Of a stretch of DNA of 64,000 nt, positions 29,301 to 41,300 are shown piece by piece. The stretch is from Rhodeus uyekii. Lineage: Eukaryota; Chordata; Actinopteri; Cypriniformes; Acheilognathidae. Both the position numbers and the translations under genes were made by a program. Each line of letters begins with the position of its first letter. The first letter of the stretch is position 1. The notes beneath the pieces were generated by a model that searched no databases, had not been told where the DNA came from, and saw only the letters and a program-made list of their open reading frames with translations. The DNA lies in NCBI GenBank assembly GCA_037043235.1, contig JAWRVZ010000182.1:558001-622000 (forward strand). The letters run 5' to 3'.

Positions 29301-32300
29301 ACAAGGATGCTGAGCGTTAGGACTTTTTCCACACAAAAATGCGCATGGGTGAGGAAAATTTTTTCTCGTACACTGATACAATGCTCGTACACCGATTCGA
29401 CCCTCCATGCTCGTACAGCGATTTGCTCGTATACCAAGTCGCTCGTAAACCGAGGTGTTACTGTATTAGCTTTATTTAATAAAATAACAGCACATTATCT
29501 TCATTAAAAATGTAGACAATAAGACATTTAAGTGGTTTATTTTAGACTTGACTGCATTTTATAGTTATATTCTATTGCTGGGCATTGGCAAATATAATAA
29601 TTGCTTAATGACTTTAAACAATAAAAAGTTATCAATCGCTCAATGGCTTCATGTCGCAGAAGTAGGCAGAAATTATCATACTTAAGTATAGTAACCTGTA
29701 ATAAAGAGTCTCTCGATTAACAATGTATAATAAATATACTTTATTCTTATGAAAATACCTGATAAGACCAGAAAACAGGCTAACCATATATTGTCAGAAT
29801 CGTATGTTTATTGTCTTCATGTTTCATCTGCACTGCACTGGCTTCCTATTATTCACCAAATACCTTTTAATATCTTGCTAATGACTTACATAGCATTAAA
29901 TGGTTTAGCTCCACAGTACTTGAGTGATCTCTTAACACATTATAGTCCTTCACGTCTATTGCGATCCCAAAATACCGACCAGCTTATAATACCTAGAATA
30001 TCAAAGTCAACTGCTGGCGGCCGATCTTTTTCCTATTTAGCTCCTAAACTCTGGAACAGTCTTCCTATTACAGTTCGGGAAGCAGACACACTCTGAGAGT
30101 TTAAATGTAGACTAAAAACACATCTCTTCAACCTGGCATACACAACACATTATACATACACTTTTAATCCAAATCATGTAAAATGATTGTTAGGCTGCAT
30201 AATTTAGGTCAGCCGGAACCGGGAACATTCCCATAACATCTGATGTACTCGATACACCAGAAGAAGAATGGCATCTACGCTGATATTGGTCTCTGTTTAT
30301 TCCGAGGTTACCATGGTCAGCCGGATCCGGGCCGTATCCAGATCAGATGAAGGACCTGCACCTGGACACGAGCACAGCACTGCCCTGAAGTGTCTGCGGA
30401 GAACGTGACTCTACTAAACCCTCCCCTGTGTAGATCATGAACCCATCTCCAATCGGGCCAAATTAGACTTGATATTAGACTTGAATTATCAATATAATAA
30501 TCAAACTATCAATCAATCAAATCAATCAATAATCAAAACTTGACACTTAATATTCATCAATTGTATTAATTTGCCTGCTCTTTTAAGGCTGCCGATCAGC
30601 CAAACAAACTTTGTTTATAATGTGTTCCTGTGACCACTGTAAAGCTGCTTTGAAACAATCTGTATTGTAAAAAGCGCTATATAAGTAAAGGTGACTTGAC
30701 TTGACTTCATTGGTTACAGCAGCTCAATCTGCGTTTTATTCAGTTGCTGCTACAGCAATAAACGATTTAAAGGATAAATATAAAGGATTTCCTGGAACTA
30801 CAATGACTAATGGACTTTCTGCATGAGATCTCCCTCCGGCTATGAGTGTTAAACATTACATGATGTGTGTACTCACTAATGCTGAAAATAAAACCCTATT
30901 TTGGGTAAAATTCTGAAAAAATGATTGTTATAACAAAAAACTGTAAACTCAGGAATATTCTTGTATGCTCCTCCACAGTGCTACAAATATCTACAGGAAT
31001 AGTTTTTTAGCAGTTAATGATTTTTAGCAGTTAATGATAGTCTATTTTATCAGATAAACTCACCCCCATAAGGAGTGCAAAGATAGAACAAACTGTAATT
31101 GATTGCTTTTCAATTCAGTCAGATTCAGACTCTTTCTATAGGCTAATTATCCAGTAGATGAGAAAAGAATTTGCTGTCCAAAAATAAAACAGACATACAC
31201 GCTTGTTAGGCATGCTACATGTGCAAAAAACAGATACAAAAGTTAAAACAGGAGTTCAAACAGTCATACAAGCATCTAACACTGATACTAATGTGAAACA
31301 ACGACGGATAAAGACATACACAAGGTATGATGAAACACAGGTGACAAGACTGACAAGGTGATTAATGATGAGACAGGTTAAAATGACACTGGGAAAAGGT
31401 TAAGTGGGTGGAGACAAGACAGCACTGTGACAATGCTGTTGAATGATCATGAGCATTTGCATTCCTTTGATGATATTAATGATTTGGTGTTCTTTGAAGC
31501 CATATTACAAAATGTCTTAAAAGTTTATTAACTGATTTCAGTAAGATCTGTCGGGTTATGTTTGTTTCTTTTATTTATTTTATTATGTTTTATTTGAACT
31601 TGTACAACTTTAAGAGACAGAATAGATGAAGTAACTGTTTTCAAACCACTGTGACACACCTCTGGGTTCTCACAGACACAGCTGTTTTACATTAGACATA
31701 CATTCATTTGGGATTGGCTTTCCATTATGATCTGTGAATCAGCACAGATTTATAGCATTCTGAATCCAAGAGTCCCTGAATAATACAGCATATACCATTT
31801 CCCAAATTTCATTTTGGGGCTATTCCCTATTCTCTTTCTCTGCCTCTCTCTCTTACACACAAACACACACACACACACCTCCCTTCAGGCCATTGCAATC
31901 TATTAAAGCCTCTATGACTGAGGTTGGAGGAGTATTCCCAGAAAAAGCAAGAACTGATTAGAATGTCAATGTGCATCGCTTTGTATAAAAGTGTCTGCCA
32001 AATGTATTTAAAAAATCAGAATAACTAGGAAAGTTAATACGAGACTGCCTCAATCATCATAAAACTTGATGATTGACATGAATTACTCAAAATTATAAAA
32101 ATGATGACCTGAGAGTTATATCTCCATAAACACTTCTTGTTGACCTGGCTGATCCAAAAATAAAGTTACTGGCCTTAGAAATATCTATCCAAACATCAGC
32201 ATAAATTCATAAATAAAATATACTCAAAATACAAATTTCTGTCATGAAACGAAGATGGCACCGGCGGATATGCTTTACTCAACCTATTTGCAATCACATT

Positions 32301-35300
32301 GTTCTCTATAGGTCACAGTTGTCTGGTTCCTGCTGTATCAGTTGATATTGAGATTGTGTACTCAAACCTTAAATACTTAGTTAGCATTTGCCTTAGCAGT
32401 GCAGCGCGCTTTTTGAAAATCTCCACCTGTAAAGACCTTGTCATGCATGTATTGGCAGTAGAAATTCCCATACTTGCTCTGCAGCAGCAAAAACCAACAG
32501 CAGAAGCAATGTAGCAGATCTATTCCACCAAGCCCAAATATATCAACATTGTCACACCCAATAGTCATGACAGAAATATGATTGTGTCCGTATTATTGCA
32601 ATTAATTTTGAAGAAATGTGAAAATACTAACTAAAAAACTGTCACAATTGGTTGTGGTGTTGGGTTCATGTTCACCTCATTTTGTAGTCTTTCTGTTATC
32701 AGCTCAGTTCAGTTTTGCCCTTGCCCTTCTGTTTCCATGGTTTTCACTGATTAAGTTAATTCTGTTCAGGTGTGTTAATTAGTCTTGTTAGCCCCTCAGT
32801 TTGGTGTGTGTATTTAAGCCCTGTGTTTAGTCCTGTTTAGTTGTCTGTCGATGTTATATTATATGTGATTGTCCTGTTCTTGCTTTGTTTACAGTGTTTT
32901 GTTTGGGAATCTTGGTTGGACATAAAGTAGTGCTGCACTTGGATCCTGCTTCACTGTGACACCAACTCTAATCTGCTATGGTCAAATTTATTTTAGTTCT
33001 TAAATTATTCTTATGGATCAATTTCTTTTTCAAAGAAAAAAAACATGCAAATTAAAACTATTATTTATAATAAAGATTATATCACTGAAAAAAAAAAAGA
33101 TGTGTAGGATTCCACTCATGGGACTCACAGGGCAAAGGATCGTGGGAAGCAGAAGCTTCCTGTTTGAGTCATAATTACTGCTTAGGAGGCACAGCGGGAG
33201 AAACCAAACCTCTTCTTTAATGTGTGTTTGTGTATGTGAGATTTGAGAGTCGTGATTCTTATGTGGTTAGGGTTATATTAAAGTATATTTATTGTACTAA
33301 AAGATACAGTACAACCTTTTTTAATTTTTCTAACCTGAATAATATATTACATAAAATTACGTAACACTTTATAATAAGAGTGCATGAATAATCATGTATT
33401 AATATGCGAATTCATTCTTATATCAACATAAACTCATGAATAGCTAACTAATGAACTAATCATGAACCAATGAAGAACTGTTGTTAACTACGACAGAAGT
33501 CCCATGGATTCACGCATGAAGAACAACAACTTAACTACATGTTAGTACAGGGGTGGGCAAACTACGGCCCGCGGCCCATATCCGGCCCGCCAAACTTGCC
33601 GAACCTGTATTAAATCTCCTTGATTTTACATTTCCCTGTAATGTCACTCTGTCGCGGCTGCAAGCGCAGTGGCACTGAAGCTGTGCTGGAGAGTAGGCTA
33701 GTGATGTGCTTCTCGGTTCGAATCCCTGAAGCTTGTGCCGAGTAATCTAGATGAGTGGTTCATGAACCGCGGGTCGATGCGCGTGTTGCTGACGTAAGTG
33801 CTGACGTTTGAAGCCCTGCGTAGCGGGTGTACCACGTGACTGCTTCAGGAAAGGATTCGCTAGGTTTGAGTGAAGCTCGAAATAAAAGCGGCAGTGAAAC
33901 ACTATGTATTGTCCCTTGCTTTTTGTGTTTTTGGGTCCCTTTATTGCGCTGTTTTTGGCATTCGATTCAAGCTTCTTTTTTGCGATAGTATGGAAGCCCG
34001 TTTCCGCCACGTTGAGAAAAAAAAAACATTTAAGTCGAAATATTGACTTAGTATCTCGAAATATTGACTTAGTAAGTTGAAATATTGACTTAGTATCTCG
34101 AAATATTGACTTAGTAAGTCGAAATATGACTTAGTAAGTTGAAATATTGACTTAGTATCTCGAAATATTGACTTAGTAAGTCGAAATATTGACTTAGTTT
34201 CTCGAAATATTGACTTATTAAGTCAAAATATTGACTTGGTATCTCGAAATATTGACTTAGTAAGTCGAAATATTGACTTAGTAAGTCGAAATATTGACTT
34301 AGTATCTCGAAATATTGACTTAGTATCTCGAAATATTGACTTAGTATCTCGAAATATTGACTTAGTAAGTCGAAATATTGACTTAGTAAGTCGAAATATT
34401 GACTTAGTAAGTCGAAATATTGACTTAGTAAGTCGAAATATTGACTTAGTAAGTCGAAATATTGACTTAGTAAGTCGAAATATTGACTTAGTATCTCGAA
34501 ATATTGACTTAGTATCTCAAAATATTGACTTAGTAAGTCGAAATATTGACTTAGTAAGTCGAAATATTGACTTAGTATCTCGAAATATTGACTTAGTAAG
34601 TCGAAATATTGACTTAATCCACGCATGCGCAATGTGCACAAGCGGGCAGCAAGTGAGACGCAGCAAGAGAGACGTCCATACCACGAAGACCAGTTTTGAA
34701 CGAAAGTATGTCTTTATTACAACAGCTGAATACGTTTTAAAGTAATTGTAAGTTAAAACATAGCATATCATAAACCTTTGCATGACTTAGTGATTACGGT
34801 TGGGTGAACACAAGAGGGCCAGGTTGTGTTCGCCTAGTTCGTTTCCGTTGTTGGATAAATGATCGATTACTAAGTTGTCCAATTCTCTATGATTGTGTCA
34901 CGTATGTTAATCATATAACATTAAGCACAAGTGAAAAGAGACGAAATGGTGTCATGTTTGAACCGTGCAGCGTGAGCTAATTATGCACGTTTCACCTGCA
35001 GAGCTGGTGTGTTGAGCACGATCGATAGAACAAAACCAAACACTTTAAACACTGCCCTAACTAGGGGAACAAAGTGAGGCAGTGCTGAAACAATTTCAAA
35101 ACCAGTTCAAAAACGAGTCAAACAGCCCTAATCTAAACAACATTTTCAGAGAAAACAGGGCAAAACAACCTATTATATGCAAATATAAATTAAGACTTAA
35201 ATCTACACATCAGCTATATAAAAAATACCATGCGTTTACTGTAGTATGGTTTTCATATACTCATTACGTGTGTTTATGTTCTTTAAATCCAAAACCTGTA

Positions 35301-38300
35301 ATCAAACTTGTCGTTTGTGTGATGGCTTGGAGAGGATACAAACTGGCATATGTATGTCTACAGGATGGATGACCTAACTGAGTTTTTGCAACAGAGGAAT
35401 GTTCCAGAGGAAACCATTGAGACACTGCAACAAGAAAAGGTGAGAGAACTGGAGAATGTGGCTCAGATGCAGGAGTGCAGGGTAGGGGTTTAGGATTATA
35501 CATACAGGAAATTTGTATTTTAATGGATCATCTTGTCTGCCCCAGATTTCTCATCTAGCCTCAGTCACTAAGAAAACTAGATCTATCACAAAGAGGATTC
35601 TAATATTAACCATAGTCAGTTTCTTTGTTAATTTTTATCAGCCCAAGAGGTAGACAGAGGCAGTGGACAAACAAGAGACTGGACACAAAGTGATCAGAAT
35701 ATTCAATAGACTGCTCAATCTTAGATATTTTTCTCAATTAGAATTAATCTAAATCAGCACAAATTCAAAGCTTTATTATACCGAAGCAAAAGTGACAAAT
35801 AATTACTGCTTCGCAACCTCATCCTTTGACGATAAAATTTTTGAGATGGAGACATTCACTTATCTCTAAAGTTCTGGTGAAGACAAATTGACACACAAGA
35901 TTAAACAGTAATATAAAAATAAAACAATTGGGTGCATATTGAGAGAGATAAAGATAAGCATAAAATATATAAAATAGCCTAAATGAAGTACAACAAAAGA
36001 AGTGTGTTTGCTGTCTTGAAGCAGCACATGCTTATTATAAATCCTTAGATCCTTCACAATGGACTCTCTTCACATTTTCTGGGTTCTCAGAAGCAGATGT
36101 TGTCTTAGTTTGGTAAACTTCTATAGTGCTGATAGAGTTTCCATGACTTTCCAAAAGAGAGAAAAAGTAACGAAAGATCAGAGCACTCAGAAGAGAGAAT
36201 GAACTGCCGTTGTATTAGAAACATCCTCACAGCAGCGGTAATTATTATTATTTTTTGTTATTTACTGACAAGGTAATATAACATAAAATATAGCATTATA
36301 AATGTGAATTAACTTTACTAGATTAAAGTTGGTGATAACTGTGATGATAAGGTCATACATATATACATACTCCATAATAATATGGATGATAATAATAATA
36401 TTTATGGAATTAAAAAACCTGTGTGTGTGAAAGTTGAATTTTGTGTTTTGAATCAATCAGTGAAAATTGTATGTTAAAATGTCAAATATTTTACCTGCTT
36501 TTTCTTTTCTTTTTTTCAAGATTGATGCGAGTGTCATCGAACTAATGACCGATGAACAGCTAAAGACGTACTTTCCGTCATATGGTGATCGTTTGGCTAT
36601 TTTGGGATTTTGCAGACAGAAAGCCAGCAACAAGTATGAACCCAATAACAGGAAATCAAAACTTTTTGAGCGATTGAAATCTAAAATATCCAAAAAACTT
36701 AAGTCTGATGATTCTGTCACAAGTCAACAACACGCAACAAAGAATGCTCCGAAGGCTATAAGAAAGGTTGAATTAGGGTGGATGAATTATGATGCAGAAA
36801 ATAAAATCTTCAAACAAGTGAGAACAAGAAAGGGTGGTGGCACACGAAAAGTAGATGCATTCAAAGAATCCAAGAAATCTGATTTGATTCAGCAAGCTAT
36901 CAAGTTGTTTTTTGCAGATGGAAAAAGCCCTGAGGGAGACATCACTGAGTTTGAGGTAGATTTAATGGATTACAGAGAAATGTCAATAGATGAGGACATT
37001 ACAGTTGGACAACTGTATGCAGACACCAGGTTGTCACTTTTACGATTCTACCTCACAACAAAGAAGAAAAGTAAATCGGGTGTGCATATTCAACAGGAAA
37101 TCGACGTGCCTCCCACTCCACAAGAACTGATCAGTTCCCCAACAACAATGCCAGCTGACAGATCTGGAAATACAGATGACACAGATATTATTTACATTGG
37201 GAACAACATGGAACCAGAGAAGACCAATGAGAACGCTTTGGATGACAGCAACACAGTCACATTTGTCACTGAAGACATTTTTTATGCGGATGATCAAAGT
37301 TTGGATGATACATTATCTCTTTCACTTCTGAACAACTTTGCACAAAGTGAACAAATACAGAGGATCTTAGTTGTCCACCGTGGTCATGTCCTCCCAGAAC
37401 TCATTGCTCATTTTTTGGATGAAAGTGTGTTAGGATGTGAAGTAAAAATTCAACTTATTGCTCCAGATGGAAAATTTGAGAGAGGCCACGATGACGGCGG
37501 AGTTGTGAGAGACTGTCTTTCCGAGTTCTGGAGTGAGTTTTATGAACAGTGCACTATGGGCAGCTCTTTCAAGGTGCCTTTCCTTAGGCATGATTTTGGG
37601 CAAATACACTGGGAAAGTGTATGCCGTATAATTGCCTTTGGATGGCAAAAGACAAAGTACCTTCTGGTGAAAATAATCCTGGAGCAGGCTGCTTTTGGAA
37701 GTGCGAAAAGCAATGTCATTGAGAATTTCCTGAAATTTGTTCCAGAATCAGAACGAGCAGTCTTTGAAGCATGGCGGTCAGACTTCAACACTGTGGACAA
37801 AGAAGAACTATTTGAAGTTTTGGATTGTCATAGCTGTCGTAAAACCCCAACCGAGAACAATGCAGAGGAAATCTTACAAGAACTTGCCCACAAAAAAATG
37901 ATTCAAGAGCCTGCCTATGTCATTGAGCAGTGGGCAAACACGCTTTCCACTGCTATCAGTCATCTTGATGAAATTTCCTCTGTGTATGAAAACTTGCAGC
38001 CCACTGTGAGAAAGGTTCTGAGTACTCTTTCTTTCCCAGAGAACTTGAATACCCAGCAGAGGGAGATTCAAAGGTTTTTAAATTCTTACCTTCGGGAATC
38101 TGACACACAAGGTCTGTCTCGGTTTCTTAGATTCTGCACTGGTTCTGATCTTTTTTAGGAAAAACTATTGTCATTAACTTCACACAGATTCAAGGCTTCC
38201 AACGACGGCCAGTTGCACACACTTGTGGTTGTGTTTTGGAGCTGTCAGTGTTTTATGACAGTTATCCTGATTTTAGATCTGAAATTAACAAAGTCTTTGA

Positions 38301-41300
38301 ATCCAATGTGTGGGTGATGGACATAATCTAATTATTGAAGTTCGAGAAGAGAACTCTGTGGGGATTTACATTACAAACCACCGTACAATTTACCTCAACT
38401 TTTGTATTGTTTGTTTTAAGCTTTTGTTTCCTCGTTCTGAATTGTGTAAATGTACAGCTGTACTGTCAATTTGAAAAGTAAAAAAACAAACATGTTTATC
38501 ACTATTGTAGTGTTAATGTTATACAATGTTATTGTCAATTGTAAGACTGTTTGCGGTTGCTGCTCACGACTGATATACAAATATTGCACAACTTCAGTGC
38601 AAATTTATGGATGTTTTTTGCTTTGACCCAGTAGCACTACATCCAAACCTATTTTAGTATTGATCTCTTAATGCAGTTATTGTGGTAAACTGGTTTGTGA
38701 TTATAGTGAGCATTAATTTTCTTTTAGTATGTGATGTGCCAAAAAATGTTGTGCTGTTTTTCAGCAACAGTATACCCAGTCCTGTTACATACAAAATGTT
38801 CATAACCATATACTTTTATTAACCATATACACAATTTTATTTTGTTTAAAAAAAGGCCTGCTTATTTTGCAGTATAAAATCCATGCTTGCTGTCTTATTT
38901 TTTTTATTTTTTTTTTAACATTAGTAGGCCTGTCTTTTCATTTCAATTAAATGTTTCATAGTACAATTTAAAAGTTGACACTAATAAAGTGAAATGTAGT
39001 ATATGTCAAAAAGAGATGCATTGTGATCATGTCAAAGTATTACTGCTCAATAGAAAAGTTTTATTTAATATTACTAAGCAGAGAATAACATTTGTTTTTA
39101 GCTATGCTTCCAGTCAAAACAACAAACACTTCACAAATAATTTTAGTCTGTGTCACTTAGTTCATTAATTATCAACTCCCTGAGTTTGATATAAATATCC
39201 ACAGTTGAATAAACATCTTTTGACATATCCAAATTGTGTTCTGTAATGAGGTGAACACAGACATCAAACACATCGTTGTCACATGGTTAGTCTTTAAATA
39301 CACATTCTTCAAGACACACTTCAACTTCGTGTGAGTTTACAAGGTGTAAGTAATCTCTTGCGCCATATAACTGAGGTACTGCATGGATAATGGCTGGGCG
39401 ACCATTTGGAGATCGAGAGTTATGTACTGGTCGTATTCTGTGATTATTCCATGATGATGCCACGTGATCCAGTTCCTCCTGAAAAATAAAATAAATAAAA
39501 GGTTATTTACATTTTGGGATTATAATCTTTAGTCTGTAAGGATACCATAGCACCCTTACAAAAATGTATTATTTTTCCATAATGTAATTTGCCATGTTTG
39601 CAGCTTACAGTTGCTTGAGTATATCTATATACAGGCTAGGCCTTAGGGGGCAGGACCATTGTTACCTTCATAGGAACCATTTTTTCTAGCCTTATGCAAT
39701 GTACGTCATATTTTATGTCAAATTCTTAGTATGTAGTTTTTTTTAAAGCAAGAAAATCTAATGCATTTTAACAGCAATTACAACTGCAGAAATAATGTTA
39801 TGAGGTAAATGTTTTAAATATAAACATTTTAATAGTCTATAAAATAATGAAGTAGTTAAAATGATATGAATGATTCATATGAATATGAAATGATACATTT
39901 AAATGCACAATTAAAGCTTGCACACAGGTTTAATTTGTGTTGTAGGTACAAGATTGAATTTCATAAGTAATCTACCCAACACTACTTGTGAGATACATTA
40001 TGGTCAACAGGTTTCAAATGAATGATTAACAGAATTAAAGGGATAGTTCACACAAATGTAACTTTTTGTCATAATGTACTCACCCTTATGTTATTCCAAA
40101 CCTGTATATGTTTATTTCTTCTGTTGAACAAAGAAAGATGTTTAGTAACCAAAGAGTTTTGGGTCTCCCTTTACTTTCATATAATATTAAAAAAATACTA
40201 TGGAAGTTAATGAAAACCCAAAACTGAATATCTTCCTTTATGTTCAACAGAAAAAAGAAACTCATACAGATTTGGAACAACACAAGGGTGTTTAAGGGTG
40301 TGTTTTTTTTTTAATTTTGTGTGAACTGTCCCTTTAAATACAAATGAAAAACAAACAAAAAAATATGTGACTTACCTGTATTAAGTTTTGAAAACAGAAC
40401 TGGATTAAACATTTGTCCAGGAAAGTGTGAGCATAATGTCCATCCTCTTTTAGATTGTCAAACAGGTTCATCCAAAACTGGATGCACTGGCTTCTAAGTG
40501 TAAGCCACCATCTCTCAATCCGTTGATTGCTGGTGCTTGGCCCAAAAGTGACGCAAGCAGAGTCTGGATGTCTTCTATGATGTAGAAATTTCTGCATTTC
40601 TGCAACATTGACGTTCTCTGTACCGAGATCCAATCTCACCATGTTAGGGCAGCCTTCTGCCTCTATGACAGCTGTCATAAAGTACCCAGCTATAACCCAA
40701 GGATCACTGTTTGTTCTGTAAGCTTCGAGCCACATTATTTTCCTTGAAAACCCGTCTATGCACCCACTTATACAAATTCCGTATGGCTTTAATTTGTCGT
40801 ATCCATCGATGTGCCAAACATAATTAGGTCCACATCTGAAATACACTCGGCGGCGAAGTCGATTCCTAGACCTCAGGTCAACTCCCTCGCTGTCTAGCAA
40901 CCGTTAAAATCACCCGCACTGTCTCTCTGTCAGTGATAATTCCATTGAGCCAGCATTTCTGATGCATCCACCTGTAACCATGTAGCTGCCCTGATGTTTG
41001 TAGCTGTTGCTGAATAAAAGCTGCCACATCAGCTTCATCAGTCTTGTTCTTCCTCCTCCAAAGCTGGTGTTTGCTCAAAAGTCGCTCAAGGGTGCGACTG
41101 CTAATTTGGACTCCATGTACCTCTTTCAATAGAGTTAGTATTTCACGATTTGTTAGTCCTCGTTTGAAATACTGTTCTATTTGTTTAAAATCCATGGATC
41201 ACTCGGAGGCTCACTGTAAGGATCAGCAACACCGATCAATGCGCCTCGCCTCAGTATAACGTGGCGCACAGTGCGTGATAAGTTTCTCATTATTTCGACT

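Noticed and set aside
34111..34745. Long frames on both strands (repeating LVSRNID / LLSQYFD) in the left array, and their counterpart at 41342-41989
   Set aside because: The 21-bp unit is a multiple of three, so stop-free frames are automatic; no start context or domain.
38151..38157. Canonical programmed -1 frameshift
   Set aside because: The T TTT TTA heptamer is present but the zero frame is in the wrong phase for standard tandem slippage, and no downstream structure was established; kept only as a question.
36467..38158. HECT frame as a host G2E3-type gene starting at 36467
   Set aside because: The residues before IDASVIE are intron sequence; the gene lies inside transposon termini next to a transposase, and its first exon is at 35365.
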